NCBI GenBank assembly: GCA_947475475.1
Contig: CANJOG010000047.1
Span: 1-9,416 of the forward strand
Length of the DNA stretch: 9,416 bases
Direction of reading: 5' to 3'
Source of the DNA: Acetobacteraceae bacterium
Lineage (GTDB): Bacteria; Pseudomonadota; Alphaproteobacteria; Acetobacterales; Acetobacteraceae
Below, piece after piece: positions 1 to 6,997 of this stretch (position 1 is the first letter of the stretch; the number at the start of each line of letters is the position of its first letter). Both the position numbers and the translations under genes were made by a program. The notes below the pieces were generated by a model. It was not told the origin of the DNA. It saw only the letters and a list, made by a program, of their open reading frames with translations, and did no database searches.

Positions 1-318
1 ATCCGCCTCCACCGCGCTGACATGCGACAGCACCCCCTCAATGCGGATCTGCCGGGTCAGCGATTTCCAGTGGAACAGCAGTGCGGCATGCGGGTTTTCC
101 GCCATTTCCTGGCCCTTGCGGCTGCTCGCATGGGTGTAGAAGACGAAACCCTGCCCGTCCCAGCCCTTCAGCAGCACCATGCGCACCGAGGGTATGCCCC
201 CGGCGGTGGCGGTCGCCAGCGCCATGGCATTGGGATCGGCCGGCTCGCTGGACGCCGCTTCGGCGAACCAGTCCGCAAACAGGGCAAAGGGGTCGGCGGT
301 TTCCGCGATTGGCTGCAT
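1..318 (-). CDS. pdxH: Pyridoxamine 5'-phosphate oxidase, N-terminal part (cut by window edge)
   Basis: Cytosolic FMN enzyme that oxidises pyridoxamine- or pyridoxine-5'-phosphate to pyridoxal 5'-phosphate, the last step of vitamin B6 synthesis and salvage. About half of the usual ~200-220 residues is visible; the C-terminal part lies beyond base 1. The translation aligns by eye along its length with E. coli PdxH: DPFALFADW near the N-terminus, then the FMN-phosphate-binding segment RMVLLK, then FVFYTHASSRKG and ENPHAALLFHW, all in family order. Two in-frame ATGs are possible, at 327 and 318. A GGAG directly abuts the ATG at 327 but lies 9 nt before the ATG at 318, so 318 is preferred; the longer form adds only three residues. 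It diverges from fabI across a short intergenic region. Family assignment is confident; the missing C-terminus cannot be judged. Confidence 0.93.
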   Translation of the reverse strand, partial: MQPIAETADPFALFADWFAEAASSEPADPNAMALATATAGGIPSVRMVLLKGWDGQGFVFYTHASSRKGQEMAENPHAALLFHWKSLTRQIRIEGVLSHVSAVEAD

Positions 319-454
319 ACTCGTCATCTCCGCACTCAATGGCCCCAATCGGCGCTCCCTGGAGGCAGTTTGGGCCGCCCCCTCTTGCCCCGTTGCGCGC
401 CGATATGCCACCACGCATCCACGCCACCCGCAATGCAGAGGGGATGCCTGGACT
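319..454. promoter_or_regulatory. Divergent intergenic region between pdxH and fabI
   Basis: This 136-bp stretch separates two genes transcribed away from each other, so promoters for both should lie here. I see no convincing -35/-10 pair on either strand. An AGAGGGG sequence around 437-443 could be the fabI ribosome binding site, although its 11-nt spacing to the ATG is on the long side. No hairpin, riboswitch or small ORF was recognised. The regulatory role is inferred from gene orientation only. Confidence 0.4.
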
Positions 455-1297
455 ATGGCAACCAACGAGCCAGCCGAAATTCCACACCCGCGCGGGACGC
501 TGATGCAGGGCAAGCGCGGCGTCATCATGGGCGTCGCCAATGACCGCTCCCTCGCCTGGGGCATCGCCGGCGCCCTGGCCGCCCAAGGGGCCGAGATCGC
601 CTTCACCTATCTGGGGGAGGCGCTGGAGCGCCGCGTCCGCCCGCTGGCCGAGAGCGTCGGCTCCACATTGGTGATCCCCTGCGATGTCGGCAACGATGAG
701 AGCATCGACGCCGCCTTCGCCGAAATCGGCAAGGTCTGGCCGAAAATCGACTTCCTGGTCCATGCCATCGGCTGGGCCGATAAGAACTATCTGCGCGGCC
801 GTTTCGTCGATACGCCGCGCGACGCCTTCCTGCAGGCGATGGATATTTCCGCCTATTCCTTCCCCGCCGTCTGCCAGCGCGCCGCAAAACTCATGACCGG
901 CGGTGGCTCGATGCTGACGCTGACCTATCTCGGCGCCGAGAAATGGGTGCCGCATTACAACGTCATGGGGGTCGCCAAGGCCGCGCTCGAAGCCAGCGTG
1001 CGCTATGTCGCGGCCGATCTCGGCGTCGACAATATCCGCGTCAACGCGATTTCCGCCGGCCCGATCAAGACACTGGCCGCCAGCGGCATCGGCGATTTCC
1101 GCTACATCCTGAAGTGGAACCAGCATAACGCCCCGCTCGGCCGCAATGTCACCATCGAGGAAGTCGGCGGCTCGGCGCTCTACCTGCTCTCCGATCTCGG
1201 CCGCGGCGTCTCCGGCGAAGTGCATCACGTCGATTGTGGCTATCACATCGTCGGCATGAAGAATCCCTTGGCGCCCGACTTCTCAGTCGAGAGCTGA
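455..1297 (+). CDS. fabI: Enoyl-[acyl-carrier-protein] reductase (NADH), FabI type
   Basis: Reduces trans-2-enoyl-ACP to acyl-ACP, the last step of each type II fatty-acid elongation cycle; it is a cytosolic SDR-fold enzyme and the family target of triclosan. The 280-residue product matches E. coli FabI closely (262 residues there). The nucleotide-binding segment GVANDRSLAWGIA is at about residues 26-38, VHAIG at 102-106, and the active-site run TYLGAEKWVPHYNVMGVAK places Tyr158, Tyr168 and Lys175 with the FabI-type Y-x6-K spacing. NAISAGPIKTLAASGI and GEVHHVDCGYHIVGM follow near the end. The ATG at 455 gives a short N-terminal extension as in many alphaproteobacterial FabIs; an in-frame ATG at 503 gives a 264-residue alternative starting MQGKRG. 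The upstream open frame back to 179 lies antisense to pdxH and is not used. aroC follows 13 bp downstream, suggesting cotranscription. Confidence 0.96.
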   Translation: MATNEPAEIPHPRGTLMQGKRGVIMGVANDRSLAWGIAGALAAQGAEIAFTYLGEALERRVRPLAESVGSTLVIPCDVGNDESIDAAFAEIGKVWPKIDFLVHAIGWADKNYLRGRFVDTPRDAFLQAMDISAYSFPAVCQRAAKLMTGGGSMLTLTYLGAEKWVPHYNVMGVAKAALEASVRYVAADLGVDNIRVNAISAGPIKTLAASGIGDFRYILKWNQHNAPLGRNVTIEEVGGSALYLLSDLGRGVSGEVHHVDCGYHIVGMKNPLAPDFSVES

Positions 1298-1310
1298 CGC
1301 GGCGCCGCGC

Positions 1311-2414
1311 ATGTCCGATAATTCCTTCGGCCAGCTCTTCCGTGTCACCACCTGGGGCGAGAGCCACGGGCCGGCGATCGGCTGCGTCGTCGATGGCTGC
1401 CCGCCGCGCATTAAGCTGACCGAGGAGGACATCCAGCCCTTCCTCGACAAGCGCCGCCCCGGCCAGTCGAAATTCACCACCCAGCGCCAGGAGCCGGACC
1501 AGGTCCGCATCCTCTCCGGCATCTTCGAAGGCATGACGACCGGCACGCCGATCGCCCTGCAGATCGAAAATGTTGACCAGCGCTCCAAGGATTATGGCGA
1601 TATCGCCCAGCGTTTCCGTCCGGGCCACGCCGATCTCGCCTATGAGTTGAAATACGGCATCCGCGATTATCGCGGTGGCGGCCGGTCCTCCGCCCGCGAA
1701 ACCGCCATGCGTGTCGCCGCCGGCGCCATCGCCCGCAAAGTGCTCGGCGCCAGCGTGCGGATTCGCGGCGCCCTGGTGCAGATCGGGCCGCACCGCATCG
1801 ACCGTGCACGCTGGGACTGGTCCGCCGTCGACGACAACCCATTCTTCTGTCCGGACCGCGAAACCGCTTTGCTGTGGGAGGACTATCTCAACGGCATCCG
1901 CAAGCAGGGCTCCTCCGTCGGCGCCGTGATCGAAGTGATCGCCGAGGGCGTCCCCGTCGGACTCGGTGCGCCAATCTACGGAAAACTCGATTCCGATCTC
2001 GCCAGCGCGCTGATGAGCATCAATGCCGTCAAAGGCGTGGAAATCGGCGACGGGTTTGCTGCCGCCGAATTGCGCGGCGAGGAGAATGCCGATGAGATGT
2101 GGATGGAGGATGGCACGGTCCAGTTCTCCTCCAACCGCGCCGGCGGCGTGCTCGGCGGCATCTCCACCGGCCAGCCGGTCATTGCGCGCTTCGCGGTGAA
2201 GCCCACGAGTTCGATCCTGACGCCGCGCCGTTCAGTGGACCGGCAGGGCAATGATGTGGAGGTGCTCACCAAGGGCCGCCACGATCCCTGCGTCGGCATC
2301 CGCGCCGTGCCAGTGGGCGAGGCGATGATGGCCTGTGTGCTGGCCGATCATCTGCTGCGCCATCGTGCCCAGAATCCGGACGCGCCGGCAACCGCCCGCC
2401 TGCCGAGGAACTGA
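1311..2414 (+). CDS. aroC: Chorismate synthase
   Basis: Converts 5-enolpyruvylshikimate-3-phosphate to chorismate by a trans-1,4 elimination of phosphate that needs reduced FMN; it is the last shikimate-pathway step before the branch to aromatic amino acids, folate and quinones. The 367 residues match the family length (361 in E. coli). All family signatures are present: GESHGPAIGCVVDGCP near residue 16 with catalytic His19, RPGHAD at 103-108 with the second active-site His106, YRGGGRSSARETAMR, and the C-terminal block KGRHDPCVGIRAVPVGEAM. The ATG at 1311 is well supported by the conserved start (SDNSFGQLFRVTTWGESHG), although no strong Shine-Dalgarno sequence precedes it. This fits translation coupled to fabI, whose stop codon is 13 bp upstream. 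The reading frame is intact. Confidence 0.98.
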   Translation: MSDNSFGQLFRVTTWGESHGPAIGCVVDGCPPRIKLTEEDIQPFLDKRRPGQSKFTTQRQEPDQVRILSGIFEGMTTGTPIALQIENVDQRSKDYGDIAQRFRPGHADLAYELKYGIRDYRGGGRSSARETAMRVAAGAIARKVLGASVRIRGALVQIGPHRIDRARWDWSAVDDNPFFCPDRETALLWEDYLNGIRKQGSSVGAVIEVIAEGVPVGLGAPIYGKLDSDLASALMSINAVKGVEIGDGFAAAELRGEENADEMWMEDGTVQFSSNRAGGVLGGISTGQPVIARFAVKPTSSILTPRRSVDRQGNDVEVLTKGRHDPCVGIRAVPVGEAMMACVLADHLLRHRAQNPDAPATARLPRN

Positions 2415-2424
2415 GCGCGCTCAG
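2411..2424. repeat. 14-bp perfect palindrome spanning the aroC and DUF808 stop codons
   Basis: CTGAGCGCGCTCAG is self-complementary. Its left arm contains the aroC TGA (2412-2414) and its right arm contains the TGA of the opposing gene (read as TCA at 2421-2423). It could form a 5-bp stem with a CGCG loop in either transcript, but no T-tract follows on either strand, so calling it a terminator would be speculative. Confidence 0.45.
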
Positions 2425-3359
2425 TGCCGATGCACCAGCCTGGCCGCCCCGGATATGACCCCGACAATCACCCCGCCGACCACCAGCCCTGCCACCGCTG
2501 ACGCCACCGCGAAGGCCAGCCAGGCGAAGAAATCGCTGAGAACCGGCGCGCTGCCTGCCCAATGCGTGAAGCCTTCCACCAGCGGGGGCAGCATCGGCAT
2601 GTGGTAATGCTCCAGCCCGTGCAGGATGATGCCGCCGCCCACCCAGAGCATCGCCGCCGTGCCCACCACCGTCAGCCCATTCAGCAATGCCGGCATCGCC
2701 CGCACCAGGCCGCGCCCCAGCGCCTGTGTGGACCGCCCCCGCCGTTTCGCAAGATGCAGGCCAATATCATCCATCTTCACAATCAGCCCGACCACGCCAT
2801 AGACGCCCACCGTGATCAGCACGCCGACCACGGCGAGCGCCATGGCCTGCACGCCCAGCGGCTTGTCCGCCACGCTTGCCAGTGAAATCGCCATGATTGC
2901 GCCGGAGAGAATCAGATCGGTGCGGATCGCCCCGAAGACCTTGGCGCGCTCCAGCGCCTTCGAACTCAGCGCCAGCTCCGTCGCCACGATGGTGTCGTCA
3001 TGGCCGGAGACATGCTCCGCGATCTTCTCCACGGCCTCGAAACTGAGATAGGCGCCACCGGCCATCAGGATCGGCGTGATCGCCCAGGGCGCGAAGGCGC
3101 TCAGCAGCAAGGCTGCCGGCAAGAGCAGGAACATCTTGTTGAGCAGTGATCCCAGCGCGATCTTGGCGACAATCGGCAATTCGCGATCCGGCGTGAACCC
3201 GACTGCGTAGGAGGGCGTCACGGCGGTGTCGTCCACCACCACGCCGAGCGCCTTGGACCCGGCCTTGCCCGCCGCGCCGACGACATCATCCAGCGAGGTC
3301 GCGGCGATTTTCGCAATCGCTGCGATATCGTCGAGCAGCGCCGCCAGTCCCGAAGCCAT
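2421..3359 (-). CDS. DUF808 family inner-membrane protein (YedI-like)
   Basis: A 312-residue membrane protein of unknown molecular function. It resembles E. coli YedI along its length: MASGLAALLDDIAAIAK at the start, DRELPIVAKIALGSLLNK around 60-75, APWAITPILMAGGAYLSFEAVEK at roughly 90-112, and several later hydrophobic segments. An internal stretch rich in charged residues (about 112-142) separates the membrane segments. These features fit a polytopic inner-membrane protein; family members have no established reaction that I can cite. AGGTGG lies 5 nt before the ATG at 3359 and fixes the start. The gene is convergent with aroC (6 bp between stop codons) and lies downstream, on the same strand, of the ABC permease across a 107-bp gap that holds a GC-rich hairpin and a possible -10 element. 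It is probably a separate transcript. Confidence 0.88.
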   Translation of the reverse strand: MASGLAALLDDIAAIAKIAATSLDDVVGAAGKAGSKALGVVVDDTAVTPSYAVGFTPDRELPIVAKIALGSLLNKMFLLLPAALLLSAFAPWAITPILMAGGAYLSFEAVEKIAEHVSGHDDTIVATELALSSKALERAKVFGAIRTDLILSGAIMAISLASVADKPLGVQAMALAVVGVLITVGVYGVVGLIVKMDDIGLHLAKRRGRSTQALGRGLVRAMPALLNGLTVVGTAAMLWVGGGIILHGLEHYHMPMLPPLVEGFTHWAGSAPVLSDFFAWLAFAVASAVAGLVVGGVIVGVISGAARLVHRH

Positions 3360-3409
3360 TCATTCCACCTGTCGCCTGTGCGCCGCGATGCCGCGCGCGA
3401 AGCCGAACC

Positions 3410-3415
3410 ATATTA
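3410..3415 (-). promoter_or_regulatory. Possible -10 element for the DUF808 gene
   Basis: Read on the minus strand, TAATAT differs from the -10 consensus TATAAT at two positions and stands out in GC-rich surroundings, about 51 nt upstream of the ATG. No good -35 is found at 16-18 bp; a TTGCGC occurs at an overlong 20-bp spacing. This is weak evidence, strengthened only by position. Confidence 0.28.
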
Positions 3416-3428
3416 GCTGGGATGGCAC

Positions 3429-3452
3429 GCGCCGGGCGCAAGACGCCGGCGC
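3429..3452 (-). terminator. GC-rich hairpin after the ABC permease gene
   Basis: GCGCCGG (3429-3435) pairs with CCGGCGC (3446-3452) across a 10-nt loop, beginning 14 nt past the permease stop codon. No T-run follows on the minus strand, so it is not a classical intrinsic terminator. It may instead stabilise the mRNA 3' end or act with Rho. Confidence 0.3.
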
Positions 3453-3466
3453 ACCGATTACCCGCC

Positions 3467-4252
3467 TTATTGCCCGCCCAGCCCCAGCGTTTTCCAGCGC
3501 AAGGCCCGGCGCGTCAGCAGCGTCAGCAGCCAGTCATTCACCAAGGCGATCACCAGCAATCCGGCAATGGCGGCGAAGGTTCCGGCGGCGGAAAACTGGC
3601 TCGCATTAGAGGCGAGCAGAAAGCCGAGCCCAGAGTTGGACACCAGCATTTCGGCGACGACAACGCCGACCAGTGCGTAGGGGACGGAGATTTTCAGCCC
3701 GGCCGCGACCCAGACCAGGGCGGCGGGCAGGATGACGCGCCATGCGAGCTGGAAGCGATTGGCCCCCATGATGCGCACGGCGGCGATCAACTCGGCGCTG
3801 ACATCGCGCACGCCGAAGAAGGTGTTGTAATAGACAAGGAAGAACACGATCGTCGCGGCGAACACCACGCGGAATTCGATGTCGATGCCGAACCACAGCA
3901 GAAACAGCGGCGCCAGCGCCAGGCGGGGCAGGGTGTAGAAGGCGGTGATCAGCGGGGCGAGAATATCGCCGAGCCGCCGCCAGGCGCCGGTGGCGTAGCC
4001 GGCCAGCATGCCGGCGACGGCGCCACTGACGAAGCCCATCAGCGTGGCCTCGATCGTCACCCAGAGATTATTGGCATAGGTGCCGTCGCCCAGCCATTTC
4101 CAGATTGTCGCGCCAATGACGGAGGGTTTGCTGACGAACAGCGCCGGCACCCAGCGATCCGAGGCGTATTCCCACAGCGCCAGCAGGGTGGCGATGAGCA
4201 CCACCTGCCAGAAGGTCGTGACCAGCTTGTAGCGCCGTTGCTTGCCGGTCAT
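3467..4252 (-). CDS. ABC transporter permease, NitT/TauT (SsuC/TauC) type
   Basis: Membrane subunit of an importer for a small organic solute; family members carry nitrate, taurine, alkanesulfonates or thiamine precursors. The 261 residues are mostly hydrophobic, with about six likely transmembrane segments (roughly 15-30, 64-88, 96-121, 127-143, 187-204 and 224-246). LPRLALAPLFLLWFGI (108-123) is typical of the SsuC/TauC group. The cytoplasmic EAA loop that docks on the ATPase is at about 154-176 (ELIAAVRIMGANRF and then WRVILPAA). The ATG overlaps the stop codon of the ATPase gene by four bases (ATGA), which implies translational coupling. It is the third and last gene of the transporter operon. 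Family assignment is confident; the substrate cannot be read from the permease. Confidence 0.94.
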   Translation of the reverse strand: MTGKQRRYKLVTTFWQVVLIATLLALWEYASDRWVPALFVSKPSVIGATIWKWLGDGTYANNLWVTIEATLMGFVSGAVAGMLAGYATGAWRRLGDILAPLITAFYTLPRLALAPLFLLWFGIDIEFRVVFAATIVFFLVYYNTFFGVRDVSAELIAAVRIMGANRFQLAWRVILPAALVWVAAGLKISVPYALVGVVVAEMLVSNSGLGFLLASNASQFSAAGTFAAIAGLLVIALVNDWLLTLLTRRALRWKTLGLGGQ

Positions 4253-5055
4253 GCGGCTTTTCCGGGCGATTTGGGCGATTGCGCCAGGGTGAGGTCATTC
4301 GCCTCGCGCAGCAGGCCGCGCAGCCGGATTTCCAGCGCCAGATACGCGGCCGAGCCCCGCACCGCATCGAGGTCGCGCGGCTTGCTCCAGGGCGGCGTGA
4401 TCTCTTCCAGGCAGCGCAACGGCCGCCCGCCGAGGACGAGAATGCGGTCCGCCAGCAGGATACTTTCGGAAATATCATGGGTGACGAACAGCACACTGGT
4501 GCCCAGCCTGCCGACAGTCGCCAGCAATTCCTTGTGCATCACTTCGCGCAATTGCGCGTCCAGCGCGCCGAAGGGCTCATCCATCAGCAGCATCGGCGGA
4601 TCGTAGATCAGCGAGCGCGCGAGCAGGGCGCGGCGCTTCATGCCGCCGGAGAGCTCAGACGGGTATTTGTCCCGCGCCTCGCCCAGATTCACCAGCGCCA
4701 GCGCCTGTTCCAGCTTCGGTCCGCGCTCGGCTTTCGGCGTGCCACGCAATTCCAGCGGCAGCATTATATTGCGCGCCACGGTGGTCCAGGGCAGCAGCGT
4801 GTCACCCTGCGTCATATAGCCAACCTGCCTGTTCAGACCGGCAAGTTTGGCGCCGCCATATCGAACCTCACCCTCCCAGGGGCTCAGCAATCCGGCCGCC
4901 ATGTTCAACAAGGTCGATTTGCCGCAGCCGCTCGGCCCGAGCAGGGCGACGAAGCCGCCGCGCTGCACCGAGAGATCGAAATGCTCGACGATCGGCGGCG
5001 CATCCTCCTCAAAGCCGAAGGTGACGCCGGCCAGTTCGAGCAGATTTTCGCCCAT
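4249..5055 (-). CDS. ABC transporter ATP-binding protein, NitT/TauT (SsuB/TauB) type
   Basis: Cytoplasmic ATPase that powers the importer encoded around it. From the ATG at 5055 the product is 268 residues, with all nucleotide-binding motifs in order: Walker A GPSGCGKST (40-48), Q-loop Gln83 in YMTQGDTLLPW, signature LSGGMKRR (135-142), Walker B MLLMDE (155-160), D-loop GALD (163-166) and H-loop His193 in FVTHD. The signature tail reads KRR where RQR is more usual. The last ~40 residues form a short charged extension, common in this subfamily. The start was chosen because the ATG overlaps the binding-protein stop as TGATG; a TTG one codon earlier (5058) is less likely. It is the middle gene of the operon and overlaps the permease gene by four bases. 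Confidence 0.95.
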   Translation of the reverse strand: MGENLLELAGVTFGFEEDAPPIVEHFDLSVQRGGFVALLGPSGCGKSTLLNMAAGLLSPWEGEVRYGGAKLAGLNRQVGYMTQGDTLLPWTTVARNIMLPLELRGTPKAERGPKLEQALALVNLGEARDKYPSELSGGMKRRALLARSLIYDPPMLLMDEPFGALDAQLREVMHKELLATVGRLGTSVLFVTHDISESILLADRILVLGGRPLRCLEEITPPWSKPRDLDAVRGSAAYLALEIRLRGLLREANDLTLAQSPKSPGKAA

Positions 5056-6062
5056 CAATTGGCCCGCGCTTGCGGCAGCAACGCCTTGTCGAAGGCAGCG
5101 CGCGCATAGTCCTTTTTCGTCGCCTCTTCCTGCAATTTCAGCAATTGCGCCCAGCCGGCGGCGGTCGCCTTCGCACCCGGCAGGAAGGCGGTGCGCGCCT
5201 GGGCATAGCCATCATCCCAGATCGCCTGGTCGAGCTGCGGGAAGAAGCGCTCCTTGATGCGCGGCGAGGGATTGCCGGTATCTTTCTTGATCCGGTCGAT
5301 CGCTTCGGCCAGCCCGGCCTGAATCTTCGCGGCCAGTTCAGGATTTTTCTGCACCCAGTCACCGCGCGCATAGATGCTCACATACGGCACTTCGCGCAGT
5401 TCCGGCACGTCACCATGCGGAATGCTGATCCAGCGCACGCCGGTGCCGTCCGAGATATTGCCGCCCAGCGAGCCAATGCTCCACAGCGCGCCGTCAATCG
5501 CATTGTTGCGAATGCTCTGCATCATCGCCAGCGGATCGCCGAGCGTGCGGAATTGCAGGTCCGACATCTGCAAGCCCACCTGCCGCAGCATATAGGTCAG
5601 CGTCACGTAATGTGCCGTGCCGGGCGCGGAGGAGACGATACGCAGACCCTTCAGCGCGCGAACCCGGTCCGCCACTGGTGCGTCCGGCTTTACGCCGAGC
5701 CTCTCAACGGTTTTCGTTGACAGCACGATCTCATTGATCGGCCCGGTATTGACGGCAATCACCTTCAGATCGGCACCCTCGGCAATCGCATCGGTGCCGG
5801 AGGTGGTGCCGACCTGGCAGACATCCATCGCCTGCGCGATCACGGCGGCCACGCAATTCGACGAATTGCCGCGGAAATCCGTGACCGTGATGGCAATGCC
5901 CTGCTTGCCCCAGATATCCGGCTCGATCTGCGAGAGCAGCAACGGCGAGATGATCACGGAATTTGACGCGCTGCCAAAGCGGATCATCGTCTGCGCCCGC
6001 GCGGCGCCGGTGATGCACAGCGCGACGATCGCCGAGAGCGTCAGGCCTAGTATGCGGTTCAT
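5055..6062 (-). CDS. ABC transporter periplasmic substrate-binding protein, NitT/TauT (SsuA/NMT1-like) type
   Basis: The 335-residue precursor begins with a Sec signal peptide: MNR, a hydrophobic core of about residues 4-19, and a typical cleavage site ARA|Q after residue 23. The mature part fits the SsuA/TauA/NMT1-like type II binding-protein fold: IRFGSASNS early, then GTTSGTDAIAEGADLKVIAVN around 85-105 and the segment LKGLRIVSSAPGTAHYVTL. These proteins capture the solute in the periplasm and deliver it to the permease. AAGGA lies 8 nt before the ATG at 6062. Cys70 and Cys82 in the mature protein could form a disulfide. Cys16 lies in the signal peptide but its context (VALC) does not fit a lipobox. 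It is the first gene of the operon; the substrate is unknown. Confidence 0.9.
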   Translation of the reverse strand: MNRILGLTLSAIVALCITGAARAQTMIRFGSASNSVIISPLLLSQIEPDIWGKQGIAITVTDFRGNSSNCVAAVIAQAMDVCQVGTTSGTDAIAEGADLKVIAVNTGPINEIVLSTKTVERLGVKPDAPVADRVRALKGLRIVSSAPGTAHYVTLTYMLRQVGLQMSDLQFRTLGDPLAMMQSIRNNAIDGALWSIGSLGGNISDGTGVRWISIPHGDVPELREVPYVSIYARGDWVQKNPELAAKIQAGLAEAIDRIKKDTGNPSPRIKERFFPQLDQAIWDDGYAQARTAFLPGAKATAAGWAQLLKLQEEATKKDYARAAFDKALLPQARAN

Positions 6063-6142
6063 GCGCCTCGTCCTTGCTCAGAGTGAAAACTTCCGGGCCA
6101 GAATACAGAAGCCTGCCCCACAGCAAAAGCGGCCCCGGCAAT
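6063..6142 (-). promoter_or_regulatory. Presumed promoter region of the ABC importer operon
   Basis: These 80 bp lie between the terminator of the upstream aldolase gene and the binding-protein start, so the importer should have its own promoter here. A possible match on the minus strand is TTTGCT, then 16 bp, then TATTCT (about 6099-6126). No riboswitch-like structure or obvious operator dyad was recognised. The assignment rests mainly on position. Confidence 0.3.
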
Positions 6143-6167
6143 GAAAAAGGGGAGCCAGTGCTCCCCT
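6143..6167 (-). terminator. Intrinsic terminator of the class II aldolase gene
   Basis: On the minus strand GGGGAGC, loop ACTG, then GCTCCCC forms a perfect 7-bp stem (8 bp with the flanking A-T pair) followed immediately by TTTTTC. It starts 24 nt past the aldolase stop codon. Stem, tetraloop and T-tract fit a Rho-independent terminator and separate the aldolase transcript from the importer operon. Confidence 0.85.
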
Positions 6168-6190
6168 CGTTCCTGTTCCAGCGCGCCCGG

Positions 6191-6997
6191 TCAGGTCCGG
6201 TACGAGGTGCCGCGCTCGCGCTCAAGCTTGCGCAACAGCGAGGCCCATTCCAGCGTGCCGGTTTCCATGAACCCGCCTGGCACATACACTTTCGAGCCGA
6301 TATCGGCGGCGCGCTTGATCATCGCCTCGGACGGCATCTGCAACGCATAGCCGGCCGCGGCGCAGGACAGCGCGTCCACCTGATACCGGCAGGCCGTCTC
6401 CAGACGCTGCGCCCAGACGAAGGCTTCGGCGACCGATTGCCCAAGTGTCAGCGAGCCATGGTTGCGCAGGATGACGCAGCGCCCGCCGGGACCGATATCG
6501 TTGATCAGCCGTTCGCGCTCATCGATATGCAGCGAAGGGCCTTCCCAATCATGGTAACGCAGGAAGTTCATGATCGAGCAGGCCTTCTGCGTCAGCGGCA
6601 GCAAGCCGGCCTTCAGCGCGGCGATCGCGTTGACCGCGCGCGTATGCGTGTGCAGCACGCACACCAGCTCACGCTGCGCCATATGCACCGCGCTATGGAT
6701 CACGAACCCGGCATAATTCATCTGCCGCGTCTCGCCGCTGATCACATTGCCATTCACATCGACCTTGATAAGCGAGGAGGCGGTGATCTGATCATACATA
6801 ATGCCGAGCGGATTGAGCAGGAAGTGATCCTCCGGCCCCGGAACGCGCACGGAGATATGGTTCGAGGAGAGATCGGTCATGTCATAGAGATCGATCAGCT
6901 GGTAGCAGGCGGCGAGATCGACGCGGGCCTGCCACTCTTCTGGGCTGATACCGGCGGGCGCCTCGCCGGCGAGGCGCGGGGTCATGTTTGCGGACAT
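6191..6997 (-). CDS. Class II aldolase/adducin family protein
   Basis: A 268-residue member of the zinc-dependent class II aldolase/adducin fold, whose members cleave or epimerise sugar phosphates or act on other hydroxy/keto acids. The likely metal ligands are present: His116 and His118 in VLHTHTRAV, and His180 in LRNHGSLTLG. SSNHISVR (44-51) and LLNPLGIMYDQI (60-71) match the family phosphate/substrate-loop region. By eye, the acid/base Glu of fuculose-phosphate aldolase aligns with Gly97 in NYAGFVIH, so classical aldolase chemistry is doubtful. AGGAG lies 8 nt before the ATG at 6997; the open frame continues upstream without a better start. It diverges from the BKACE gene and ends at its own terminator. 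Substrate and reaction are unknown; a decarboxylase or oxygenase role on this fold is possible. Confidence 0.88.
   Translation of the reverse strand: MSANMTPRLAGEAPAGISPEEWQARVDLAACYQLIDLYDMTDLSSNHISVRVPGPEDHFLLNPLGIMYDQITASSLIKVDVNGNVISGETRQMNYAGFVIHSAVHMAQRELVCVLHTHTRAVNAIAALKAGLLPLTQKACSIMNFLRYHDWEGPSLHIDERERLINDIGPGGRCVILRNHGSLTLGQSVAEAFVWAQRLETACRYQVDALSCAAAGYALQMPSEAMIKRAADIGSKVYVPGGFMETGTLEWASLLRKLERERGTSYRT

Noticed and set aside
179..454. Upstream extension of fabI
   Set aside because: It would overlap pdxH in antisense and add about 92 residues with no similarity to FabI; the ATG at 455 fits family length.
38..1246. A 402-codon open frame on the minus strand across pdxH and fabI
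   Set aside because: It lies antisense to well-recognised fabI, has low-complexity Ala/Gly/Asp/Arg-rich composition and no recognisable domain; it is a by-product of high GC codon use.
3422..4606. A 394-codon plus-strand open frame across the permease and ATPase genes
   Set aside because: Rich in Gln, Gly, Arg and His with no domain; it is antisense to two clear ABC transporter genes with intact motifs.
5056..5058. TTG start for the ATPase gene
   Set aside because: The next codon is an ATG overlapping the upstream stop as TGATG, the more common arrangement.
6015..6017. Cys16 of the binding protein as a lipoprotein lipobox
   Set aside because: The preceding residue is Leu rather than Gly, Ala or Ser, and a good ARA|Q signal peptidase I site follows.
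6063..6142. Riboswitch (for example a TPP type) ahead of the importer operon
   Set aside because: The space is only 80 bp after the preceding terminator and shows no conserved TPP or other riboswitch core.
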